A DNA stretch of 64,000 nucleotides, from the NCBI RefSeq assembly GCF_011806565.1, contig NZ_JAATOP010000004.1, forward strand, positions 244,054 to 308,053. The letters are read 5' to 3'. Origin of the DNA: Marivivens donghaensis. GTDB taxonomy: Bacteria; Pseudomonadota; Alphaproteobacteria; Rhodobacterales; Rhodobacteraceae. The translations under genes and the position numbers were made by a program. The notes below the pieces were generated by a model. That model had not been told where the DNA came from. It ran no database searches and saw only the letters and a program-made list of their open reading frames with translations. Shown one piece after another: positions 25,889 to 34,163 of the stretch; the first letter of the stretch is position 1; each line of letters opens with the position of its first letter.

Positions 25889-27005
25889 TTAGAACAGTTC
25901 GATCTTCAGATCGGCTTCGCTGGAGTCGCAGCTATGGTTCGAAGCGTTCCCGCCTTCGAGGTGAACCCTGCGCTGCGAGTACATGACGTATTTGTCCGAT
26001 AGCTGCCGGATCAGATCGTCCACGCCTTCGCGAATGTCGGCAGAGAGGTCACGGTCGCGGATGAACTTGTTCATGGCGCGGAGCATCTCGTCGATGGTCT
26101 CGGCCTGCTGGCGGATGACGTCGCCGTTCTGCGCACAAGACAGCGCTTCGCGGATCGAGTCTTCGATGTTGTTGGCCGTCGCGCGCTTTTCTTCCTGCTA
26201 CATCGAATTCAGTTCAATGAGCTGTTCGAAGTTCGTCGTCACTTCGCCCACGCTGCTGCGCGCTTTCTTGAGCGTGTCGGTCTGCGTATCCAGTCGATCC
26301 GGAACGCCGCTGCGGAAGCGGAAGTCACCCTTGCTCTCCGACTGGCTCGTATAGACGCTGAGTTCGGTGAGCACTTCGTCCACGATGGGGCCAAGCCGTT
26401 CGGTGATCTCTGCGGTCTCGTTGGCAAGGCGGCGAACCTCGCCCGAGATCACGGCAAATTCTCTGCCGACCGAACCCGCGCGGGCCGAAGCGATGGTTGC
26501 GTTGATCGCGATGATCTTGATCTCGCGGCTGAAGCTTTCGACGCTTTGCAGCTCGTAGCGCATACTGTCGATCGACTTGGCAATCGTCGCCATGGTCTGA
26601 CGTGAGGCCGTGATCTCCTCGCGGACACGTTATCCGACCGCAATCGCATCGGCCAGATCGGCCTCCAGCGCGCGCTGATCCTCGCGGTAGGTCTGCGCCA
26701 TGGTGTCAAGGTTGCCCAAGTGCGCGACGGCGGCGTCGGTTTTTTCACGTTCCTCGATGATCTTGTCTTCGATGTCGTGCAGATACCGCATGAAGCTCAT
26801 CGAGCATTCGTTGGTTTCGTGCGCGCCGTTCTTTCCTGGCATGTGGAAGTCGGTAATCACCATCTTCGGCTGCACGCCCGTGCGCAGCTTCGCCACGGCA
26901 TCTTCGCGCTATTGGCCGTCAGCGTGGTATGGCCGAACCGCTTGAGCAGCGCGTCCATGCTCATCAGAACTGTGGGCTATCATCAACGATGAGGATCAGT
27001 GCCAT
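25889..27005 (-). pseudogene. Broken CheY-receiver/MCP-like fusion (last gene of chemosensory operon)
   Basis: From the ATG at 27005 the frame reads MALILIVDDSP and then hits TGA at 26966-26964; a one-base shift restores VLMSMDALLKRFGHTTLTA. A second shift near 26915 is needed to reach EDAVAKLRTG. The receiver goes only as far as MVITDFHMPGKNG, just past the phospho-Asp, then runs into MCP-like helical sequence (SFMRYLHDIEDKIIEER; AINATIASARAGSVGREFAV). Within that part TAA at 26632-26630 and TAG at 26200-26198 are in frame, and translation continues sensibly after both to SEADLKIELF. So: two frameshifts, two stops and a lost receiver C-terminus. It looks like a deletion fusion of a cheY and an mcp, now decayed, unless the consensus is faulty. 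Confidence 0.8.
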
Positions 27006-27016
27006 TCCTTAACCTT

Positions 27017-27262
27017 TTATACCTGCTTGACCGAGTGAGGCTTGTTGAAGACAGAGCGCCAGTCGCCAGTATCTTCCGCCCCTATGACGGGCATTCCCGA
27101 TGCCACCACGATTTGAACGACAGCGGTGTGTGCGGACGTACAGTCAGTTACGTCGAGCACCGCGCCTGTGTTAGCGACCATCCACGGATGGAGTTGGTCG
27201 ATATCCGTTATGTCCACGTGCCCTTCGAACACCGCCGCTTCGGGTGTCAATGATATTGGCAT
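27017..27262 (-). CDS. Small STAS-domain-like protein in chemosensory operon
   Basis: An 81-residue protein with a strand-helix layout resembling short STAS domains: MPISLTPEAAVFEGHVDITD, then GAVLDVTDCTSAHTAVVQIV. STAS-like proteins of this size are found between cheA and cheY in several alphaproteobacterial chemosensory operons, where their role is unproven. Its start lies 16 bp inside the cheA 3' end, and the broken cheY-like gene starts 12 bp after its stop. The usual phosphorylatable Ser/Thr of anti-sigma antagonists is not clear. Confidence 0.6.
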   Translation of the reverse strand: MPISLTPEAAVFEGHVDITDIDQLHPWMVANTGAVLDVTDCTSAHTAVVQIVVASGMPVIGAEDTGDWRSVFNKPHSVKQV

Positions 27263-29589
27263 TCGATCATCTCCCGTAGGTTCAGGGCGAGCAGGATGGA
27301 GCCGTCGCCCAAAAGCGCCGTGCCCGCGTACATCTGGTGGCCGCTCAGAACGCCGGTCATCGGTTTGACGATGGCGTCCAAGCCCGGATGGAATTTGTCG
27401 ACCACGAGGCCGGATTCATGACCGTCCACATCAACCACCATGACGCTGAGGGTCTGTGGCTCTTCGATGTCGGGACACTCGAACAGATCGCGCAGACGCA
27501 CCAGCGGAATGAGGCGGTCACGAAGGACGACCATCTCGGCGTTGCGGTGGCGGCGGATCTTGGCGGGGTCGATCTTCTGGCTTTCGACCACGCTGTCGAC
27601 TGGTACGCTGTAGAGTCCATCGCCCACCTCCACCATCATCAGGCGCTGCACGGACATCGAAAGCGGGAGGGAGAGCGTCACGGTGGTGCCGAAGCCCTGT
27701 TCGCTGTCTATGCCGATCTGGCCGCCCATGCGGCGCACCATGCTGCCGACCGAGTCCATACCCACGCCGCGGCCCGACAGGTCGGAGACCTCTTCCTTTG
27801 TCGACAGGCCAGGGAGGAACACCAGTTGCAGCGCCTCGCTGCGGGACATGTTGGCGGCCTTTTCCTGATCGAGCAGTCCGCGCTCGACCGCTTTGGTCAG
27901 CACGCGGTCCACATCGATGCCCTTACCGTCGTCGGAGATTTCGAGAACGACGTTCTCTTCCTTGTGGTAGGCGCGGATGCGGATCGTGCCCTGACGCGGC
28001 TTTCCAGCCTGTTCGCGGGCTTTCGGGTCTTCGATACCGTGGTCGATCGAGTTGCGGATGAGGTGAACGACGGGTTCGGACAGCTCGTCCACAATCGCCT
28101 TGTCGGCCTCGGTGTCTTCGCCATCAACAAGGTACTGGATGTCCTTGCCCAGCTTGCGCGACAGGTCGCGGACAAGGCGGTTGAAGCGACTAAGGATATT
28201 GCCGACGGGTACCATGCGGATTTGCATGATTGCCGCCTGAAGCTCTTCGGCAATGCGGTTGATCGTGTTGTGCTGGGATTTGATCTCGCGCACCAAATCG
28301 CCTGCGTTGTCGGCAGCTTCTGCCTTTTGGGCAAGGAAAGGCATCGCGTTCTTGGCCACGATCAACTCGCCTGCGAGGTTCATTAGCGGATCGACCCGTT
28401 CGGCATCAACGCGCAAATGGCTGCTGGCGCGGGGGGAGGGCGTGCTGACGGCGGGGCTAGCAATCTCGGCGGACACGTCCTCTTGCGCAGGCTGCGGCTC
28501 GGGCGCAGCGGCGATGGGTTCGCCGAGCGGGGCAAATGGCTCGTCGTCTTCGGTGTCCTCGACCGCGACCGCGCCGCCAGCCATCTCGACCTCGATGTCG
28601 TGGATCCAGTGCTCCAGCGTCTCGCGCAGCGACGCGGTGTCATGGACAGGCTTGGTGCGAACGACAACGAGTTCCAGCGCGTTGGTCAGACGCTCCAGCA
28701 CCTGATCGATGCTTTCGAGGCACTTGTGCTCCGAAATGTCGTGCTGTTCGGAGGCAAGGAGCTCTTTCTGCGAGGCCAGCAGCTTCGTCGCCAGTTCCTT
28801 GAGCGCGGCATCGGGTTCGGGCGCGGCCTCTTCGGCGGGCGGAGCGTCGGTCAAGCCGATGGTCTGGATGCTGATCTCGCTCGCGACATAGGAGAAGTGC
28901 TCTTCGACCTCAGCTTGGCTGGCGTCTGACACGGCAAGGAAACCGATCTGCACGATGAAGGGATCGAGGGCTTCGAGATCAGGCCAGCTTTCGGGTTCCT
29001 GTATCTGCATCCACATCAGGCCCGGCGTTTTCAGCACGGTCTGAAGTGGGTCGTCGCCGGTGAAAAACGCATTGGGCGAGGGCAGGTAGGTCACGAAGGT
29101 CAGCCCCTTGTCCGCACCAGGCAGGGGCGGGACGTCTTCGGGCCATGCGTCAAACGCGGGGGAGGCTTCGGCCGTCTCCTCTGCCTCCACCTCGTCCGCC
29201 GAGCCGTCCTCAAGCTGAAGACGCAGACGGCGGCTGAGTTCGGCGCTCGTGTCCTCGGCGCCAGCGGGCAGGCTATCGGTCGCGTCGATCTGGTCCAGCC
29301 ACTCGACAAGGCGGTCGAGCATTTCGAGCAGCAGGTCCGCGATGTCCGAATTGAACCGCACGTCGCCAGCACGCACGGCATCCAGAAGGTCTTCGCCCGC
29401 GTGAACCGTACTGGTCAGCGGCTTGAATTCGAACAGACCCGATGCGCCCTTGATGGTGTGGACGGCGCGGAACAGCTCGTCGATCTGGTCTTTGTTGGAG
29501 CTGTCGTTTTCAAGGTCGAGAAGGCAGCGCGACGCGGTCTCGATCAGGTCGCGGCACTCGGAAACAAATTGTGCGAGAAGCGAATTCAT
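27247..29589 (-). CDS. cheA: Chemotaxis sensor kinase CheA
   Basis: A 780-residue soluble histidine kinase. The Hpt domain (residues 1-110) has the phosphorylated His44 in FRAVHTIKGASGLFEF. A long acidic linker follows. The dimerisation helices (RVDPLMNLAGELIVAKNAMP), the kinase domain (N-box HLIRNSIDHGIEDP, G1 DDGKGIDVDR, G2 GRGVGMDSVG) and a C-terminal CheW-like domain with LIPLVRLRDLFE complete the order. All catalytic motifs are present. It starts by ATGA overlap with the cheY stop. CheA phosphorylates CheY and CheB in response to MCP/CheW state. Confidence 0.95.
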   Translation of the reverse strand: MNSLLAQFVSECRDLIETASRCLLDLENDSSNKDQIDELFRAVHTIKGASGLFEFKPLTSTVHAGEDLLDAVRAGDVRFNSDIADLLLEMLDRLVEWLDQIDATDSLPAGAEDTSAELSRRLRLQLEDGSADEVEAEETAEASPAFDAWPEDVPPLPGADKGLTFVTYLPSPNAFFTGDDPLQTVLKTPGLMWMQIQEPESWPDLEALDPFIVQIGFLAVSDASQAEVEEHFSYVASEISIQTIGLTDAPPAEEAAPEPDAALKELATKLLASQKELLASEQHDISEHKCLESIDQVLERLTNALELVVVRTKPVHDTASLRETLEHWIHDIEVEMAGGAVAVEDTEDDEPFAPLGEPIAAAPEPQPAQEDVSAEIASPAVSTPSPRASSHLRVDAERVDPLMNLAGELIVAKNAMPFLAQKAEAADNAGDLVREIKSQHNTINRIAEELQAAIMQIRMVPVGNILSRFNRLVRDLSRKLGKDIQYLVDGEDTEADKAIVDELSEPVVHLIRNSIDHGIEDPKAREQAGKPRQGTIRIRAYHKEENVVLEISDDGKGIDVDRVLTKAVERGLLDQEKAANMSRSEALQLVFLPGLSTKEEVSDLSGRGVGMDSVGSMVRRMGGQIGIDSEQGFGTTVTLSLPLSMSVQRLMMVEVGDGLYSVPVDSVVESQKIDPAKIRRHRNAEMVVLRDRLIPLVRLRDLFECPDIEEPQTLSVMVVDVDGHESGLVVDKFHPGLDAIVKPMTGVLSGHQMYAGTALLGDGSILLALNLREMIECQYH

Positions 29590-29972
29590 GGCAGCTCCTT
29601 CGGCTCGAGCAGCTTCAGCAGGGTCGCGATATCGTCCGGTGCCGCGGGCTTGATCAGGTAGTGGTTCGCACCGGCTGCAAAGGCTTTGTCCTGATCGACA
29701 AGCTGCGCTTCGGTAGAGATCATGACAGCCGGAATATGGCCGAGCGTTTCGGATTGGCGGGCGGTCTTGATAAACGTGTAGCCGTCCATCACCGGCATGT
29801 TCACATCGACGAACATCACGTCGACATGGGTCTCCAGCGCCTTTTCCAGCGCCTCCACCCCGTTTTCGGCTTCGACGGTTTCCCAGCCCTGCTGTTCCAC
29901 CAGTGCGCGGTGATACATCCGGACAGTTGTCGCATCATCGACGATGAGTGCTTTGAAGGGGCGTGTCGTCAT
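29586..29972 (-). CDS. cheY: CheY-like response regulator
   Basis: A 128-residue single receiver domain with acidic pair DD (LIVDDATTVRMYHRAL), phospho-acceptor Asp near residue 56 in MFVDVNMPVMDGYTF, Thr/Ser in AVMISTEAQ and Lys in YLIKPAAPDD. All phosphotransfer residues are intact. It is coupled by four-base overlaps to cheR upstream and cheA downstream. It would be the only complete stand-alone receiver in the operon, since the second cheY is broken. Confidence 0.92.
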   Translation of the reverse strand: MTTRPFKALIVDDATTVRMYHRALVEQQGWETVEAENGVEALEKALETHVDVMFVDVNMPVMDGYTFIKTARQSETLGHIPAVMISTEAQLVDQDKAFAAGANHYLIKPAAPDDIATLLKLLEPKELP

Positions 29973-30811
29973 GAGCTTGGCCTCTGATAGACGATCGACT
30001 CGGGGAACCGTCTCACCTGGAAGAGGGAAGTCATTCGGCTGATGCTCTCGGAGTGGCCGAGGAACAGGAAACCTCCCGGATTGAGCGCGTCGAAGAGCGC
30101 GTTGATGGCGAGTTGTCGTGACTTATCATCGAAGTAGATGAGCAGGTTCCGGCAGAAAATGACGTCGTAGCTGCGCAGCTTCCGGCAGTCGTCGCGGTTG
30201 GAGAGGTTCATGCGGAACAGGTGCACGGCCTCGCGGATGTCTTCGGAAATCTGGTACCGTCCGCCGCTGAGCGTGGTGAAGTTGCGCTTGAGCACATCGG
30301 GCGGCAGATACTGGACGCTGCGGCGGCTATAGATGCCTTCCTGCGCGCGTTCGAGCACATCGGTGTCGATGTCGGCGCCTTCAAGCTCCACGTCATAGGT
30401 CGCGAGCCCTGGCCAGTTTTCCATAAGCTGGAGGGCGATCGAATACGTCTCCTCGCCCGTCGAGCTGGGCAGGGACAGGATGCGCAGCAGGCGGTCCGTA
30501 TTGCGATCGGAACGGGCCAGTTCGCTCATCACGTGGGAGGTGAGAGTTTTGAACTGGTGTTCCTTGCGATAGAAGTAGGTTTCGTTCACCGTCATGATGT
30601 TGACGATGTTCTGGAATTCTTTCTGGCTGGACTCGAAGCGAAGCGAGATGAAGTAGTCGCGGAACGATTTCGCTCCGGTCTCTTCGATCCGCTTCAGCAG
30701 GCGCTTGTCGACGAAATACCGTTTGCTTTCATCGAATTCGATGCCGGTCTTCTTGTAGAAGTACTCGCAGAAAACATCGAAGTCATGTTTGCTCAGTGTC
30801 AGGACACTCAT
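29969..30811 (-). CDS. cheR: Chemotaxis protein methyltransferase CheR
   Basis: A 280-residue SAM-dependent glutamate methyltransferase. The N-terminal helical domain has FCEYFYKKTGIEFDESKRYF, followed by NETYFYRKEHQF and the SAM site SLPSSTGEETYSIALQL. DVIFCRNLLIYFDD and GGFLFLGHSES are standard CheR signatures. The start at 30811 is chosen because it overlaps the HEAT-protein stop as ATGA; the longer frame is Arg-rich and non-coding in character. It would methylate the MCP adaptation helices. Confidence 0.94.
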   Translation of the reverse strand: MSVLTLSKHDFDVFCEYFYKKTGIEFDESKRYFVDKRLLKRIEETGAKSFRDYFISLRFESSQKEFQNIVNIMTVNETYFYRKEHQFKTLTSHVMSELARSDRNTDRLLRILSLPSSTGEETYSIALQLMENWPGLATYDVELEGADIDTDVLERAQEGIYSRRSVQYLPPDVLKRNFTTLSGGRYQISEDIREAVHLFRMNLSNRDDCRKLRSYDVIFCRNLLIYFDDKSRQLAINALFDALNPGGFLFLGHSESISRMTSLFQVRRFPESIVYQRPSS

Positions 30812-31470
30812 ATGGGCCCCTCTGAGTAAATGGCCTTGATGCGGTCGATGGCGTGGCTCGTGGCGAACTGCAGATAGGCATCGCCGCTGAAGCGTTCGAT
30901 GACGGCTTCGAGAACGGGGACTTCGTTGACGCTGCCGATCTCGCTCAGACGGTCCATGGCGACACCGACGACGTTCGGGTTCTCTTCGCTTTCGAGCAGA
31001 ACGCCGCGCCATTCGGGCGCGTCCGAAATGGTCAGCAGGCGGATGATATCGACCGCCATGATGCGCACATCGGCATCGGAATCTATCAGCAGTTTCTTGA
31101 CCTTCTGGGCCGACCGCTCGGGCATCTGCTGGAGTGCATAGACTGCCTCATTGCGGTGCTCGGCTTCGTCGCAGCGCAGTTTGGCGATGAAAGTATCGAC
31201 GACTTTCGGGGAGTCGAGCGAGATAAGTGAATTGATGATCGCCTCGCGGACAGCAGGGGTGTCTTCCTCCTCCAAACGGTCGACGAGCGCGGACAGAGCA
31301 GCCTTGCGTCCGTAGAGCGCCACGGCAGCTTCGCGTCGGCGGTTCGCGTCGGGGCTGGACAGTTCTTTCTTGGCCTCGACGGTGGAGAGGTCGTCGACTT
31401 CGGCGTCTTTATTGCGCTGGGATTTGACTAGTATTTCGACCTCTGTATCGGCGCGACCATTCCAAGCCAC
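30808..31470 (-). CDS. HEAT-repeat protein of the chemosensory operon
   Basis: A 220-residue helical-repeat protein. Repeats of about 30-37 residues with the pattern R-x-E-A-(V/A)-x-x-L are visible in NRRREAAVALYGRKAALSAL, TPAVREAIINSLISLDSP and HRNEAVYALQQMPERSAQKV. DVRIMAVDIIRLLTIS is another. The GTG start at 31470 lies 43 bp inside cheB, the only good start in frame. HEAT proteins are known in chemosensory clusters outside flagellar systems (for example FrzS/CpcE-like neighbours), probably as scaffolds; the role here is inferred from position only. Confidence 0.78.
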   Translation of the reverse strand: MAWNGRADTEVEILVKSQRNKDAEVDDLSTVEAKKELSSPDANRRREAAVALYGRKAALSALVDRLEEEDTPAVREAIINSLISLDSPKVVDTFIAKLRCDEAEHRNEAVYALQQMPERSAQKVKKLLIDSDADVRIMAVDIIRLLTISDAPEWRGVLLESEENPNVVGVAMDRLSEIGSVNEVPVLEAVIERFSGDAYLQFATSHAIDRIKAIYSEGPI

Positions 31471-32520
31471 CGCTTCATCTGTTCAGGTATGTCCTCGGCA
31501 TCGAGTACGACGGTGGCGCCGTCCTTTTCGATGAGCTTGCTTGGCATCCCGAAGACAGCAGAACTGTCCTCCGACTGTGCAATCGTCACGCCACCACGCT
31601 GGTGGATCTGCGCCATTTCAGTCGATCCGTCGTCGCCCATGCCGGTGAGCATCACGCCGATCAGGTTCTTGGCATCAATCTTGTCGAGCGCCGTCATCAC
31701 CATTCGCGACACACTGGGGTGCCAAGGGAATTGCGGAGCGGAGGGGACTGGCTCGGCCATGATCCTGTTGAACTTGCGGTTCACGACCACGTCGCGGCCA
31801 CCTGCGGCGAGGTAGACCTTTCCCGCGGCGAGCGGCATCGGCTCGGTCACTTCGATCACGTCCATCGGACAAGAGGCATCAAGGCGCTGGGCGAACGTGG
31901 TGGTGAATTTCGGCGGCATATGCTGCGCGATCAGGATCGGCATCGGGAATGGGCCGCGGATCTGTTCGAGGATGCTTTGCACAATTCCCGGCCCTCCGGT
32001 CGAGCTGCCGATCAGCAACAGTTCGGCACGCGCACGGGCAAGGTTCAGGCGGCGGCTCTGCGCGGGCGTTTCCTGCTGGGCATTGCGATTGGCCTCGACG
32101 CCGCGCGCCTCGCGGGTGCGACGGGACGCAGACGCGTCGAAGGCAGAGCGGATCTTGCGGTGGAGATCATCGACCACGGAGCTGAGGTCGACCGACACCG
32201 TGCCGTCGGGCTTGGCCACGAAGTCCACGGCGCCGAGTTCCAGCGCCTCGAACGTCGCCGCGGTGCCTTTGTCAGTCAGCGAGGACAGCATGATGACAGG
32301 CGTTTTCCTACGCTCCATGATGTGCGCAAGGCAGGTTAGCCCGTCCATCTTGGGCATGTTGATGTCCATCGTGATGACATCGGGCTGGAACTGTTCGAGC
32401 ATTCTCTAATGCGTCTTCGCCATCGCGCGCAAACATGATTTCAATGTCGCGCTCGCCCGCGAAACTCTCGCGGAGAACGCGCCGCATCAGTGCAGAGTCC
32501 TCTACGAGTAGCAGTTTCAT
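31428..32520 (-). pseudogene. cheB: cheB protein-glutamate methylesterase with frameshift in receiver domain
   Basis: The gene starts at 32520, overlapping the CheW stop as ATGA, with MKLLLVEDSALMRRVLRESF and a good receiver up to FARDGEDAL. Near 32405-32410 the frame shifts by one base. The rest (MLEQFQPDVITMDINMPKMD onward) continues in another frame to TAG at 31428. In that second frame a TAG lies immediately before the junction. The methylesterase domain is complete: GSSTGGPGIV (Ser), IAQHMPPKF (His), GMGDDGSTE (Asp). One extra base in TTAGAG explains the break: TTGAG would give ALRMLEQ. The C-terminal piece could start internally at 32402 and make an unregulated methylesterase. Confidence 0.82.
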
Positions 32521-34094
32521 GCCTTGGCATCCCCTGCCTGAAGGTCGTCCGCGTTCAGCACATCGAAGGCCGAGCTTTCGAGGACCAGCACCATCGACTT
32601 GCCACCATGCGCCTTGGCGACATGCTTCACGAAGCGGGCTGCTTCGGAATTGAGGGCAGGCGGGTCGGTCAGTTCGTTGCGGGTGACGCGGAGCGCCTCG
32701 CGCACGCGGTCGACGATGTGGCCGGTCATCACGCCGTCGTTGTTGAGCACGATGATCCGCTGGCGTTCGCTCCGCTCGCAGGGGGCGAGGTTGAAATAAC
32801 GGCGCATATCGATGACGGGCAGGACCATGCTGCGCAGGTTGATGATGTCCGCGACCTCGGCTTGGGCTTTGGGCACTTCGACGAACTGCTCGGGCAGTCG
32901 GATGATTTCCTGCACAGCGTGGATGCTGATCCCGAAGTCTTCTTTGGCGAGTTTGAAGACGACGAGCTGTACGTCTTCGAGGTCTGCTGCGTCTGCCGAT
33001 GTGTTCAAATCGTCATCCTCCACAGTCTGGTCGGTCGTTTCGATCGACATGGCGCTCATCGCCTTTTCGGCTTCGGACAGGTCCACGCCGCTGATGCTTT
33101 CACCAGCCGACAGGACCGACACGAGCCGCTGGCCGCCGTCGAGTTTGCAGATGCATTCGATCTCGTTCGCACCGTGGCGTTTGACGCCCTCGGGTACGTC
33201 GTCCACGAGGTCACGCGGGACACGGAGCACCTCGCGCACGCGGTCGACGATCATGCCGACGCGGCGGTAATCGTCGCCGTCCTTGATACGTAGAACCACG
33301 ACACGGTTGCTGTCTTTCTGCTCGGTCCGCGCTTGGCCAAGGCAGTCACGCAGGCTCACCAGCGGCAGAACGCGGTCGCGCAGAGTGCAAAGCCCAACCA
33401 CGCTGAACGGCGCGTTCGGCACCTCGGCGATCTGGGTCGGGACGCGCACAATCTCGTCCAAGTCAGCAAGGTTGAAGGCATATTCCTCCTCGCCGATCAG
33501 CAGGGACACGATCTGGGGGACGTCGTCCTCGACCTCTTCGGTGTCAGTCGTCTCGGTGGCTTTGCCGACCTTGCCGGACGACCTACCGGTCGATGTGCCG
33601 ACAGTTTCCTTCACCTGAAGTTCAGGCAGACAGCCAGGATCGAAAAGCTGCACCAGGTCATGATCGTTGAAGTTCTTCACCACCCCGCTGAGCAGCTTGG
33701 AATCGATTGTCTTCTCGACGGCATCGACGTTTTCGATGCGGTCGACGGGGACATTCAGTACTTCGGCCACGCGGTCCACGACCAGTCCGACCTTCATGCC
33801 GTCATCAACCACCAGAACCCGCGAGGCATCGCTGGTCTCTTTGTGCTCCACACCAAGCATGGCGCGCAGATCGAAAACGGGCAAGACTTCGCCGCGCAGA
33901 TTGGCAAGGCCAAGCATACTCGGCGGCGCCATCGGCACACGGGCGAGGGCGGGTACGCGGATGATTTCCTGCACGAGGTCGATTGAGAACGCAAAATTCT
34001 CTTCGCGGATCAGAAAGCTCACGAACTGTCTGACCGACGAAAGCTGGCTCTCGTCGAGGTCGGCTTCGATGGTATTCGAGTCCTGCTTGGCCAT
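32517..34094 (-). CDS. cheW: Triple-domain CheW scaffold protein
   Basis: A 525-residue protein made of three CheW-like SH3 domains in tandem, at about residues 22-165, 190-335 and 370-510. Each has its own copy of the motif: FSIDLVQEIIRVPALARVP, FNLADLDEIVRVPTQIAEVP and ISIHAVQEIIRLPEQFVEVP. Each is followed by the VDRVRE-type segment. Acidic linkers separate the domains (ETTDTEEVEDD, ETTDQTVEDDDLN). Ordinary CheW has one domain of about 150 residues. A triple adaptor could bridge several CheA or MCP units in one array. It overlaps cheB by four bases and is intact. Confidence 0.9.
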   Translation of the reverse strand: MAKQDSNTIEADLDESQLSSVRQFVSFLIREENFAFSIDLVQEIIRVPALARVPMAPPSMLGLANLRGEVLPVFDLRAMLGVEHKETSDASRVLVVDDGMKVGLVVDRVAEVLNVPVDRIENVDAVEKTIDSKLLSGVVKNFNDHDLVQLFDPGCLPELQVKETVGTSTGRSSGKVGKATETTDTEEVEDDVPQIVSLLIGEEEYAFNLADLDEIVRVPTQIAEVPNAPFSVVGLCTLRDRVLPLVSLRDCLGQARTEQKDSNRVVVLRIKDGDDYRRVGMIVDRVREVLRVPRDLVDDVPEGVKRHGANEIECICKLDGGQRLVSVLSAGESISGVDLSEAEKAMSAMSIETTDQTVEDDDLNTSADAADLEDVQLVVFKLAKEDFGISIHAVQEIIRLPEQFVEVPKAQAEVADIINLRSMVLPVIDMRRYFNLAPCERSERQRIIVLNNDGVMTGHIVDRVREALRVTRNELTDPPALNSEAARFVKHVAKAHGGKSMVLVLESSAFDVLNADDLQAGDAKA

Positions 34095-34163
34095 TTCTGG
34101 TCTCCCGATGTCTTTCCGGTGGGGCAGAGGGACCGCGCCATCCGTCCTGCCGAACTCGATGGA

